Positions 1 through 11,642 of a DNA stretch of 64,000 bases are shown in pieces. The position numbers and the translations under genes are program-made. The stretch's first letter is position 1, and every line of letters begins with the position of its first letter. The DNA lies in the NCBI GenBank assembly GCA_964007475.1, contig OZ023273.1, forward strand, positions 139,659,308 to 139,723,307. Direction: 5' to 3'. This DNA comes from Hybos culiciformis. Lineage: Eukaryota; Arthropoda; Insecta; Diptera; Hybotidae. The notes under the pieces are model-generated. The model made no database searches. It was not told the DNA's origin and was given only the letters and a program-made list of their open reading frames with translations.

Positions 1-1189
1 AAAAAAAAATTTTTATTCAATAAAGAAAATAAATATAAGACAGAAAATTAGGTTAACTTTGTGATATAAATACATTTTTAATAAAATGTTGCGGAGTCAA
101 AATGAAGAAGAAAATTTAATTTTTTTTTTATTTTATAGGAATCGACCTAAATTTTTTATTTGATTTTTTTTAATAAAATATAAATAAAAATGTCATACTT
201 AAGCAATTTTTATTAAATTAAAAATGTGCTGCATAATAATATATTACTTTTTTTTTTTACAAAAACGAGAATATAATTAAAAATAAAATAAGAGAGCTAA
301 AAATTCTCAAATTTTTATAAAAATACATTTTGAAATTTTTATTTTTAATATTAATTTTAAATTTTTTTTTTAATATTATAGTTTTAATATATAAATTATT
401 GAATTGGTAAAATAAAGTTTAATTTAAAGTTGTTACGACTCGTACTTTAGGCTGGCGGAGTTTCTCACCCTGTGTAACTTGCTGGTAACATAAGTTAAAG
501 TTATTGGTCAAAAAAGAATGTGTGGTTAATTTAAAAAAAAAAACTATTTTTTTTTTATGTAAAGCTTCAGCAAAATCAGCAATAAATATATACTCACTAA
601 ACTTATAATAATCCAATTACCAATTAAATTATAATTTACCATACTAAAAACTATACTTAAAATAATCGGTTGGTCATGGTCACGCGACAATAAGAAATAT
701 TGAATATAAAAAATATTTTAATTATATATAGAACTGAAAAACATTAAATTTCTTTTTCGGGTACAAAAGTTGATTATTTGATAATTATTACTTTAAAAAT
801 TACAGCCTGTTATAAAAGTTATAAAATATCTTATTTCTTTCTTAAGATATTACTTTGTTTCCATGATTTTTAAAACACGAACGAAAATATAATTTTAACT
901 ATAGTTTTGTACCCTTGATGACAGGACAATCATAATATATAACCTTATAAGTTTAATATGAAATTTAATTGAAATACTTTTTTTTAGTCAAGTAATATTT
1001 TATATACAAAATAGTAATAATCATTTATGAAAATATCTGCCAAATATAGAACATTGTGGTTAAAGTTACTAATTAATACATAATTTTTAGTGGTATTTTA
1101 TACCGGATTTTAGATTAAATATTCTTTTCATGAGCATAAAAATATATCTTAAAAAATAATGATGAATTCCTAAAAAGGCGATAATAGTA
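1..1189. other. AT-rich intergenic DNA, no gene seen
   Basis: No coding region with recognisable motifs is visible on either strand. A short stretch around 430-490 is richer in G+C than its surroundings and may be an old mobile-element relic, but I cannot assign it. The rest is homopolymer-rich A/T sequence. Confidence 0.6.
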
Positions 1190-1380
1190 GATTATTGTAT
1201 ATGTAAACTAAATTTGTTATTAATTAAGAGTTCTGTTTACACAAAAATACATTGACACGAGTCAATACTTATATCACGAGACCGAAGGTTGGGTGATATA
1301 AATTGACAAGTAGTGTCAATGTATTTTTGTGTAAATGCAGAACGAGTTGTATAACAAATTTTGTTTACATATCCAATATA
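1190..1380. repeat. Long imperfect hairpin (foldback/MITE-like)
   Basis: Positions 1236-1258 and 1313-1335 are perfect 23-nt inverted repeats. Outside them the arms keep pairing, for example ATATGTAAAC at 1199-1208 with its complement at 1363-1372. Inside them, GTCAAT and ATATCAC (about 1261-1277) pair with GTGATAT and ATTGAC near 1293-1306. The whole segment therefore folds into one long hairpin with a loop of about 15 nt. This structure is typical of foldback MITEs. I could not define a target duplication or a superfamily. Confidence 0.6.
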
Positions 1381-1542
1381 CTGTTTTAATGCGTAGGGGA
1401 GAGGTAGTTGCAAAGAGAGAATATTTTTTCTTCTCATTTTTTCTCATTTTTTTTTTTTTTTTATTTGGCTGTATTGAAATATTGTGAGAGATATTATGTT
1501 TGTTTACGTATTACGTAATATTCAATACGAAAAATCTAAATG

Positions 1543-1602
1543 ATTTCATTATTTACGCTGATGCATCTAAATTTCTTCATTATTTACGCAGATGCATCTA
1601 AA
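1543..1602. repeat. Two-copy tandem repeat, about 30 bp unit
   Basis: Two adjacent copies share CATTATTTACGC followed by GATGCATCTAAAT, differing by only a few bases. A third, partial copy of the ending lies just upstream. No function is suggested. Confidence 0.6.
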
Positions 1603-1921
1603 TGATTGCATGTGTATTGACGCATATAATACTCCATTTAGTGATCTTAATTCTATAGCACTAAATACAACATAACGATCCCCAACGCATTAAAAAATAT
1701 TTAAACTATTAGATAAGTAAATTAGAAATTGAAATTAAAAATAAATAATTATAATACATAAGTGCGTAGGTTTATAGAGAGAATGAAAAATAAAGCTTAA
1801 CACTTAAACGTGATATTATTATATATAAATTTACCATTTTAATTTAGAAAAACATAAACAATGTATTTATAATCTAATTTTTCTTCCGACCTTGTTAAAA
1901 TTATTTTATATATACATTATA

Positions 1922-2180
1922 TCGTCTGCTCAGAAATAAAACAACGTATGACATTTATACGTCATTATTTGACAATAGCACCATTCGATTCCTCGTACTC
2001 GATTTTATAAGTACAACTACTTTGCAATATTCTTAATGTTGATTAAAATGTGTTTTTTAGATGAAAATTGTACGCTACTTGATATTTTTTCATACGTTTT
2101 TTTAAATTTTCAAATCTTTAAATTCAAATTACTCGAAACTATACTTTTCATTATACGTTGTTTCATTTCTGAGCAGGCGA
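1922..2180. mobile_element. 259-bp TIR element (MITE), family 1, copy A
   Basis: The ends are inverted repeats of about 30 bp starting TCGTCTGCTCAGAAAT and ending in TGAGCAGGCGA. TA dinucleotides at 1920-1921 and 2181-2182 flank the element, as expected for a Tc1/mariner-like target duplication. A near-identical copy of the same length lies at 31169-31427. There is no transposase reading frame, so it is non-autonomous. The superfamily call rests only on the TA flanks. Confidence 0.8.
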
Positions 2181-2182
2181 TA

Positions 2183-5100
2183 TATACTTTTAAGTTATAA
2201 ATGAAAATTATTCATTACTAGCAACAAAATTATGTTTATACTATATATACATACAATATATACATTTTTTTCTTTTTACAATAAATTTTCTTTTGTTGTT
2301 GCTTTTTATCCCATACCAATTTAAATATAATTTTCAAATAAATCAGAATATAAAATTATTTAATTTTCATTTCTTGCTTTTCATTTAGGAATTTTCAGAA
2401 AAAAAAAATATACAAATTCTTTAAATATGACTCTTATTTTTAATTATATTTTTAAGAAAAATTCAGATGCGATAACAATTTTCTTTTAAGACTTGTTTAT
2501 ATGTATATAATTCAGAGGTGTGAAATAAGATTTGTTATAATTTTTCTTTTTTGCATTGTACAAAAAAAAAGTGTATGAAGTAGATGTTAAATTATTTACA
2601 TATATATAGGGGGCATTCGTGAAAAATTAAATATTTTATAAAGTGTTGATTATAATTATAATCTTAAAGAAATAATACAAAATTAGAAACATGTTATTTT
2701 AAAAATTTCATTCTCTGAAAGCCATTAGTTTTCTTTATTATCTGTTCCTTCAGGTGTCCGACGATTCATTTGATAATTTATTTCAGTCTGATTATACTGA
2801 TTAGACAACTGTAATGTAAAACTTTTGCTTTATCTTTAAATACTTTCTGACCTGCTGAGATTCCTATAAAATTTTATATCTTCGTGTGTCAGTGAAAATT
2901 CAATTTATTTTATTTACTTTCTTTCTATAAATTGAAAAATTATTTTTTTTGCATAAAATTCACCGCAACCATAAATTTTCGCCGAAAAACATATTAAAAT
3001 AAAATTAAAAAAAAAAAAAAAATCAAATAAAAACTATTAAATTAAAGTTCTAATTTTATAAAAAAATAAATTGTTTTTTTTTTATATATAATTTTCAGCG
3101 CCCACATTATAAATTGTCCCTCAAAAAGTTTTTTGCCACCTAATAAAAATTATATCGAAACGTGCTACCTGTTGAGGTGTTCTCTTTTTTTTCAATTTTA
3201 AAAACTAAAAATAAATTAATACAAAATAGAAAAACTTGTACAAAAAATATAAAATTAGAACAAAAATATAAATAAAATTGTGCAAAAATATAACAAAATA
3301 AAAATAAAAAAAAAAAAATCCTTTTTAGCCTACATTAAATTGCATTTTTATTGAAAGACATTAACATTTGACCATTTTGGCGACGTAATATCGCGTGTTC
3401 AAATTGTCTTCTTAAAAATGTCACAATTACATTAAAAAAATTTTCAACAAAAAATTCATTAACATAAAGGTAGAAAAAGCTAAAACATTATTACACAGAT
3501 AGGTGTGTACAGTGCATAATTAATATGTAGTTGAAAGCTTTAAACACACAAAATTACCACCCTGTACAATCTATCGTCGACGATGTATGTGCATAAGAAT
3601 TTGTCGTCCACTGTTGTGTGTCGATGCCTCTTTTTCTAATCTCAATAGAAAGAGTGAAATTGTATATTCAAAGCTGGGCCATTTTTAATTTTTTCTAATA
3701 TCTTTGATCATAATATAAAAAAATTCCAACATGCAATGTCTATAATAATATTTTACTAAAATTAACATATACTGTCCATTTAACATCATTGTTATTATTA
3801 AAAGAAAATTTTCTTTGAATGAATGTCCTGTCACAGTCTCTAAGTGGTTTCTAAAATAAATTAACATTTTTGTTTGCATTAAATTTCATTCAAAATTTTC
3901 ATTTAGGACACTTTCTAAATGATTACGGGTTTTAACATTAATTTGAGGAAAATTTTGATTATTATCTATGTAAATATTTTTCGTATTCTAAAATCGAAGA
4001 ACTTTTGTACTTAGCGTAATAATATAAAGATTCATTACTTATTAATAATATTCTCTAAAAAATTAAACTTAAATAAAAAATTAAATGGGACAAATTATAC
4101 AAAAGTATAATCATATATTATAATCAAGTTTGAGGTAATGGGTAATGGGAAAATTTCCTTATTTTTTGAAATTAACATAAAATAATACTATAATCCAATA
4201 GAATATTACAATGAGTCTAACTATATAAGAAGCATAAAATGTTTTCATCTTAAGTTCCTGTGTAAAATATTCATAAGTACGTATAATTACAACTTGAAGT
4301 AATGCAATTCTTCAAATCTATTTTTCCCTATAGATTTCTAAAAATATAGAAAAAAATATTTTTTTTTTTTGCTATTAGAATATTTAATTTTAACTATTAA
4401 AACTATTATACATGTATCCCTATATAATAATGAAAAAAGAAAAACTAGAAAAATCTTGTATAAATTAATTTCTCTGGTGTCCTCATTTATGTATCTCATG
4501 CCACTATGGGATGTTATTATATATTTTCAGAACAAAAAAATTCTGTTTAAGCTTAAAACGACTTTTTAAACCTTAAAAAAAAAAACAGAAGGAAAATCAA
4601 TTTGTTCTTGTCACAAAAACATAAAAGTTCAAGTGACTTTTCATTATAAATCTTTATTTCTATTTTCATTTCAATTATTTATTTTTGTTCTACAAAAAAA
4701 TGAAGAAAATTTAGGTACACAGGGAAAAATGAAAACATGAAAAAAATACATATAATTTGAAAAAGCTTTCTTAACAACACACCTTTGGGGAAATCATTTT
4801 GTTTTGCAAATAATGCAATATTTAATACCTACATATAAAATTGCAATATCTTTTTTAATATAATAAAATGGGTCATTTAAATTGTATATATTCGATATGA
4901 AAATTTGTTTTTACACAAAACGGAAAATAAGTGAAAACAAAAATATAACCTGAATTTATTTATATATCAAAAAACCAATTACCTATCTACCTGTATTCAT
5001 TTTTTAATTGAATTAATGTTTAAATCTATAGATACATGCAATGTATACATAAGGTATAATACTAACGTTCGTATATTCAATTTCTTACTTTTATATTTAT

Positions 5101-5890
5101 TTTTAATTTACATAAATACTAGATAATATTTCTTTTATAAAAAAAAAACTATATTTAAAAAATAAATATTCAAGTTCAGTGTCTAGAATATATATGTATA
5201 GAGAAAAATAATATAATACGTTGTTTTATACTACATGTACAATATTGTGTAATATACACTTGAAATAAAAACAATGAAAAATAAAATCTACTTAATTTTT
5301 CTATTAAGTATATAGTAAATTTATTTTTTAGATATTATAATAACTATTACATAATATAATTGTTCTATTCTAAGCTTTAAGTACATATATAGATATACAA
5401 AGAAAATTTTTTAATATATTATAGTGATTTCGCGGTCACTCATAAGTAATATTGGGTCAATTATTGACTGAAATTGATTTATTTATTATTTGTTTATTTT
5501 CTCACTCAGTGAATATTTTCTTGGACTATGAAACATAAACATAATAATAATATATAGAAAGTTAGATTTATTATTAAAATAAGTTGAGAGGAAAATTCTA
5601 AAATTATCACCTGTTTTGTGATTAGACACTATTAGTTTTTGGTAGATCGAACTAATGTATATTATAAATGTTTTAAGTTTAATATTCAAAACGTGGATAT
5701 TTATAAAAAGTAACGAGATACGACACTATCCACTTAACTTTATACAAATATACTAAAAATACAGTGATGTACGTACAATGTTAACTCATTTAAAAATTGT
5801 ATAATTTGTAATAAATATGTTGTCGCATCAACGAAAATTTAGCTTAACACTGACAGAATCAAATCTTAATGCTTTCGATATAATTTTTCA
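2183..5890. other. AT-rich intergenic DNA, no supported gene
   Basis: No recognisable gene. Around 3540-3680 the sequence is less AT-rich and short open stretches exist on the minus strand in more than one frame, without a recognisable motif; this may be a mobile-element relic. The segment starting GGGGGCATTCGTG near 2610 also stands out in composition but could not be classified. Confidence 0.55.
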
Positions 5891-6090
5891 NNNNNNNNNN
5901 NNNNNNNNNNNNNNNNNNNNNNNNNNNNNNNNNNNNNNNNNNNNNNNNNNNNNNNNNNNNNNNNNNNNNNNNNNNNNNNNNNNNNNNNNNNNNNNNNNNN
6001 NNNNNNNNNNNNNNNNNNNNNNNNNNNNNNNNNNNNNNNNNNNNNNNNNNNNNNNNNNNNNNNNNNNNNNNNNNNNNNNNNNNNNNNNNN
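5891..6090. other. Assembly gap, 200 N
   Basis: Exactly 200 consecutive N, a round number that suggests a placeholder gap rather than a measured length. The sequence immediately to the right is the right half of a MITE found elsewhere in the window, so a repeat probably caused the assembly break. Confidence 0.99.
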
Positions 6091-6233
6091 TACATATGAG
6101 GATGAGTTATTATTTACATATTTAAAAATAAGTGCAAGATTTTGAGCATTTACTAACAGAAAATATTGTAGTTTTAGTTATAAGTTTATAACTGGTCTTT
6201 ATTGGTAATTTTCTAAAGTTTTATTTTTCAGTG
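6091..6233. mobile_element. Right part of family-2 MITE (left part in gap)
   Basis: From about 6130 the sequence matches the right halves of the elements at 25252-25648 and 26698-26957: a GCAAGATTTT segment, then GTAGTTTTAGTTATAA, then an ending TTTTTCAGTG. The left end, expected to start CACTGAAAAAA, is not visible and probably falls in or next to the gap. Confidence 0.6.
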
Positions 6234-6311
6234 TACCTATTTGAAAGAAATTTGAATTATATTTTTATAGAAACAAATTTTTAATTTTTTAACATAATTA
6301 TTAATAATTTA

Positions 6312-6557
6312 TTTTTCTTTTAATTTCAGATGATGGTAATTTATTTAAATTGATAATATAAATAAGGTTTGAAGAACCCTCGGCAAAATAAGATATATAT
6401 ATTGCTCCTTCGTTATACTAAATTCATTCACTAGTTCGATTTGACCAACATACACCGCAGTTCAGTTTAAAAGTACAAAGTTTATGAAATTTTTCTTTTA
6501 ATTTCAGATGATGGTAATTTATTTAAATGGATAGTAATATGAATAAGGTTTGAAGAA
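6312..6557. repeat. Spaced direct repeat of about 66 bp
   Basis: Positions 6312-6376 and 6490-6557 are near-identical direct repeats. Both contain a poly-T run, TTTCAGATGATGG and AAGGTTTGAAGAA. They are separated by about 110 bp of unrelated sequence. The poly-T plus TTTCAG looks like a splice acceptor, but no reading frame follows. Confidence 0.65.
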
Positions 6558-7847
6558 TCACGCAAAACTAATGTTGTTATAATTATTGTCCCTTTCTTTA
6601 AAGTTTTAAAAGCCCTTTAAAAGCCCGTGACAGAATCGGAAAAAGATAAATTGAAAGTAATAAAGGAATGAGTTTTTGATGGAAAACGGGCTAAAAAAAT
6701 TATTTACTGCATGAATGTGTATAATAAATTATGATTGTATTTTACTATTTATATTGATTACATACCTACTTAATACTTATTTTTTCCAATCAAATCAGAG
6801 GTATATTATATTATATATTTTTTTTATTTATAATTAATTACAAATTCCATATTGATATATTTTGTTTTTAACTATATTTGTGTATACCGAAAAACTTACA
6901 TATTTGTGATTATTGATAAAAATAAAGAAAAATTTGTCTTTCTGTCATCAACAAAAACTATTTGTACACAAAAAAACTAAAAACTAAAAAAAAAACATAT
7001 TGAATATGTTGGCACCCTTTCGTCTAGCCGGATATATTTATTATTCAAAAATTTACACAGCTTTAAAGTTTTTTTTTTTTTGCAGAAAACGAAAAATATT
7101 TATATTTGCCATGGCATTGACGTCATTATAATTTTCTTTTTTTTAAGGGTGTTATTTTTTTTACGAATTTCTTTTCTTTTTTCTTTTTTTTTTTCTTATT
7201 GTATTATGTCTACTAAGTATAATGTATGTACACATAAAAATTTTTTATTTGTATGTAATAAAGAAAAACGCAGAAAATATTTTATTAAACTAAATCCTTT
7301 ATCAGCAGCTTTTCTCTTTGTTTATACAAAAAATTAATATTAAGGGATTTTATTTCTAAATAAATAAAGAATATATATGTTTATGTACATAAGTAGGTAC
7401 ATACTATAATTTTTTTTTTTGTTAATTAAATTATAAAAACAGTTTTTATTATATGCATAAAACAAAAGGTTTTGAAAGAAAAAACGATAAGTTAACAAAA
7501 TTATCAAAATTTAGCTGGTTTTTGTGTATTGAACTACGACCAAAAATTTACTTTATGTCTAAATTTCATGTTAATTAATTTTTTTGTTTTTAAGAATAAA
7601 ATTTCAATTTTTCTAATGCCACTTGCCACTCGTTCAATTCACCCCAAAACAATATCTTAATGGCTACTTAAATTACAAATAGTATATTCTAATTAACAAA
7701 CAGAATCACGTGTTTATGTAAACAATATATATTTTATTATTAATCTACTTTAATATATCAGAAGTATAAAAAGAAAATTTGATTTGAAAAATAATGAAAA
7801 TAGACCATTGGTAAATTTTTTTTCATTGGGAACGGAGGATAAAAGTT
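6558..7847. other. AT-rich intergenic DNA upstream of IR copy A
   Basis: No gene is seen. The stretch contains poly-T and poly-A runs and gives no clear core promoter for the receptor gene that follows. Confidence 0.5.
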
Positions 7848-9590
7848 ATGCATAAAATAATTTTAATACAATTTCTGGTTTTATTAAACTGGTGTCTTAC
7901 ATTAGATTTTAATTCAATATTATTAGACTTATTCAAAACTTATAATTTTACAACATTGATTGTATATCGAGGAAATTTATTGAATTTCTCGGTTATGGAA
8001 AATGAATTAAATAAATTAAGAAATTTTCCGAAAATATCATTATCATCCTCAATTGATGAATATTACGAAATTGATGGTAAATTTGATAATAAACTATTAG
8101 CAATCATATTTTGTGATGATGCTGTCGAAAAAAATCTTGAATTATTTTCAAAAATTGAAGTATCATTAAGAAAAATCCATACTACTAAAATAATTTTTCA
8201 TTTCGAAAATTTGTCAAAAAATTATTCTATAAATATCTTTGATTGGTGCAAAAAGGAAAAATTTTACAACGTTTTAATATGGAGTAATGAAAAATTACTT
8301 CAATCATTCGTACCATTTCCAACGATTCAAATATTTGAAATGAACGATACCAATTTAATTTATCCCAATGAAATATTGAATTATCATTTGACTGGCCTGA
8401 TATCACCAATAATACAAGATGTTCCAAGCCTTTTTTTTTATGGTGATGAAAAAAATCAGAGGATAGGTGGTTCAGATTATAAATTTATGATAGAGTTTCT
8501 GAATAAAAAAAATGCCACTTTGCAAGTATATCCAACTAATTTTTATGAGCCTAATATTTTGAAATTACTTCAACTGGCAATTGCAGGAGAATTTGATTTT
8601 GTAATGAATATTTTCGCCATTCCATCTCATCTTTTTAATTGTTTGAAAATTGCATAACCAAAAATGTTGGCGAAATCATTAGTAATGGTTCCGTACAGCA
8701 AACTAATCAATCCATTTTGGTACATTGTAAAACCATTTCAGTTTAATCTGTGGATGGCAATAGTTAGCTGGCTTATATTTATCACAATTATTGATGGTCT
8801 TATCATGAAACCTGTTTTCGGTGAAATTAATTTCGGTCGATCTTATCTAAAAGTGCTCTCTGGTCTATTGTATATACCATTTTGGAGTACAAAATCTTAT
8901 TCCATTAATTCTTGTATAACCAATGTTGGAATATTTTTATTAGGATTTATAATTTCAAATTTTTATCTTGCATTATTAGCAAGTTGTTATACAACAAATT
9001 CATTTGAACCAGAAATAGACTCATTAGAAGATTTGAAAAAATCAAATATTAAAATAATTATTAATCAAGAACAGATTGAATTCATGAAAAAAGATAATAG
9101 TTACACAAAAAGTTGGTTAGACTTGATATATTCAACAGATTTTTTTAATTATGTAATGAAAATGCATAATCTCAACAATTCATTTGCTTACCTTTTATCA
9201 GAAGATAGATCTAGTTTTCTATTAATGCGTCAGCAAAAAATAAATCCACCTTTATTAAGATTAAGTAAGATAGTCAAAAATTTTGTGTTTAGATCATTTG
9301 CTTTTCATTCAGAAAGTCCTTTAATTAATGATTTTGATTTATATACTTTGAAAGTGTTTGAAAGTGGATTAGACTTAAAGTGGAAATCGGACAGCATTTT
9401 TGAAGCAACGCAGCATAAACTCATGGATATTTTGAGTAGCAGTCGACAAACAATTAAACCTATTTCATTGGCAGATTTTAGAATATCATTGGTGGCAGTT
9501 GTAATTGGTTTAAATATTGCATTTATTGTATTTTTATTCGAAATTAAATTCAGAGGCGTTTCTGTTGTTTTTATGAATATAAAAATATAA
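7848..9590 (+). CDS. Divergent ionotropic receptor (IR), copy A, with one in-frame TAA
   Basis: Intronless gene of 581 codons for a chemosensory ligand-gated ion channel of the insect IR family (ionotropic glutamate receptor fold), expected in sensory-neuron membranes. The start at 7848 is chosen because homology with copy B (14755) begins here and a signal peptide follows. The ligand-binding half runs to about codon 290. M1 (motif LWMAIVSWLIFITIIDGL) is near codon 300, the pore segment follows, M3 is near GIFLLGFIISNFYLALL, the second binding lobe starts at SLEDLKKSN, and M4 is IGLNIAFIVFLF. Codon 270 (8655-8657) is TAA; the frame then continues uninterrupted for 310 codons. The stop sits where IRs usually have a Tyr before Pro, just ahead of M1. 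A typical iGluR glutamate-binding Arg is not evident, as in most divergent IRs. It may be a pseudogene, or be expressed by stop-codon readthrough. The family call is firm; function and ligand are unknown. Confidence 0.85.
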
Positions 9591-10130
9591 TTTTAATTGT
9601 AGCTATGGATATAGGTTAAATTTTAGACATAGGCTTAATTTGAATATAAAATTAAAATTTATGGATAAAAATTAGGATTGAGATATAATTGAGCAAAATT
9701 TCGAATTATTTGGAATGTTTGACGTTAGAGCTTAATATAAGATAATAATATTAAAATTTCACGATTTTTTGTTTCATATAATATATTTGTATATATATGT
9801 ACATATGTACAATATTTGTGGCATTGGGAATTTATAAATAAATGTAATTTTAAAATGTTAAAAATATTTTGTCATGTAAAAAACTTTTATCGGAGGAATT
9901 AAATAAATAAAAGAAAGTAAAAGTTAAATGACGACACCGTTTCTATGTATATATGTATGTATTGTATATTTATTAATAACTTTAATTATTCTTCCTTCGA
10001 GTCTTTGCCTTATCTTTAAATTCATTAAAATTCATAACCAGAAAAAAAAATCATTAAACTATTTTCAATGTTCTAAACGTAATAAATATGAAAGACAAAT
10101 AAAAATAGGCAAATAAACAACGCATTAGAA
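9591..10130. other. Intergenic DNA between IR copy A and repeat cluster
   Basis: AT-rich 3' flank of IR copy A. A small open frame at 9928-10116 encodes a hydrophobic stretch, but its composition is what AT-rich DNA gives by chance. No gene is supported. Confidence 0.5.
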
Positions 10131-10845
10131 GGGACACATTAGAGGATTTATAGGAGCAATGGGGGCATTTGCTTCTCTCCGAGCTACAAATTTTATTATG
10201 TATTACATTTTATATTAACATTTTATATTGCGCACTGCTTATGCCAAAAAATGTTATGCCTAAAAATGTTATAGACAACAATAATTTTAAAAAGATGATT
10301 GAAACTTTATATATTTTAATTTAAGACGTTATTGCTGAAATTTAACTTCGGAAAAATAAATGACTTCAAAAATAAGCCAATGAAGTGGAATTTCCCATTA
10401 GTGAAATTTTCAAATACAAAAATATCCAAGATGCATTTCCGGATGTATAAATGTTACTTAATATTTATTTTTGATTCCTATTTCTGTCGCATGGTAGCAC
10501 AGACTATTCTTTCAGCGTATTCTTTCTGTGTAGCAGAGACTTAAAACGTTGCTTTGAAATTATATGGGAGAAGAACGTTAAACTGGTTGGTCTTTTTTAC
10601 ATAGTCATCCTCAATTTGAAATTTACGGTAAAAAAGTTTTGACCTATTCTCAAATATGGAAAAATAGAATAAAAAATTTTTTTAATTTAAGAAATATGTG
10701 ATTACATTAAATTTATTTACTTTAAATTTATATAAATTAAGAACAAAGTTAATATTAATGCTAATACGCTACTAAAGCTAAAAATTGTCTTCGTAAATTC
10801 TATTAGTGCCCCTCCAGAAATTATTTCTAGATCCGCCCTTAGGAT
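10131..10845. mobile_element. Probable degraded hAT-type element
   Basis: The right edge (about 10806-10845), read on the minus strand, is GGGCGGATCTAGAAATAATT followed by TTCTGGAGGGGCAC. This resembles the common hAT terminus that begins CAGTGGCGGATC. The left edge (about 10140-10190), with GGATTTATAGGAGCAA, GGGGGCATTTGC and CTCCGAGCTAC, looks like the opposite terminus. No target duplication could be defined and there is no transposase frame. This is an inference from the termini. Confidence 0.35.
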
Positions 10846-11071
10846 CTAGTGTTGCGAAGCGACGTGAAGATTAGTGAACATGATGATCTATGCATCTTCT
10901 CTACTTGATCAACGATGTATTTATTTTATGCACATCCTTCAACGCATTTTTTTTTTACGCATCCTTCAACGAACTTTAATTTTTATGTATATTTCGGGAC
11001 AAATTTTGAAGAAATTGTGAAAGTTTTCACTTGCTGGATCTTATATATTGTCCTTGAAAAAAAAAATATTA

Positions 11072-11515
11072 AAGCCCGGGTGTCGTTAAAACAGAATTTA
11101 GCAACAGAACCGAATCAGCAACAGAAAAATGTACACCAATACCTCACTTTGCGTCGTGGTTACGTTCCAAAAAAACACGACGCAAAGTGAATTATGATTT
11201 TCTATTGCAAACCATGTAAAGATCGAAGATAGGTTGCAGGGTTACGAAAATACTACTTTTTAAGAAGAAAATTGAAAAAAGTAAAAATTTATTTGTAGAC
11301 ATATACATACATACATACAACATACATTCATACAAAAAAAAACAAATTCAATTAAAAACAAAATAAAAGATTTCATTAATTTAAACAAAAAAAAAAATTA
11401 ATCACTGTCTGATGAGTCCGAAGTGTCTGTAAAATTCTGTCGCAGAATAAATTCTGTTCAAATGTATGGGATTCTGTTTCTGTTGCTAAATTCTGTTTTA
11501 ACGACATCCCGGCTT
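11072..11515. mobile_element. 444-bp TIR element with 7-bp target duplication
   Basis: The terminal inverted repeats are about 40 bp: the left begins AAGCCCGGGTGTCGTTAAAA and the right ends in the complement of AAGCCGGGATGTCGTTAAAA. AATATTA flanks both sides exactly (11065-11071 and 11516-11522). Inside is a perfect 14-nt inverted repeat, CACTTTGCGTCGTG with its complement, about 17 nt apart (roughly 11142-11190). No transposase frame is present, so the element is non-autonomous. The superfamily is not assigned. Confidence 0.75.
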
Positions 11516-11642
11516 AATATTATAATTATAAAGTTTCAAATATATTAAATTACGTAAGCACCTAAATTTCTTTTTGCCATAACTATTTGGATAATTATGT
11601 TTAAATTTTTCGTGAACAATTTTTTTCTTTTATGTAATTCAT

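Noticed and set aside
3540..3680. Minus-strand coding exon
   Set aside because: Three frames look equally protein-like over the same bases, none has a motif, so composition rather than coding explains it.
8655..8657. A-to-I RNA editing restoring the IR stop codon
   Set aside because: Editing TAA would need both A bases changed and would give Trp, not the Tyr expected at this position.
8601..8698. A small intron that would splice out the IR stop codon
   Set aside because: In copy A GTAATG at 8601 with AG at 8682 or 8698 gives lengths that break the frame, and copy B has ATAATG in place of the donor, so no shared intron removes the stop.
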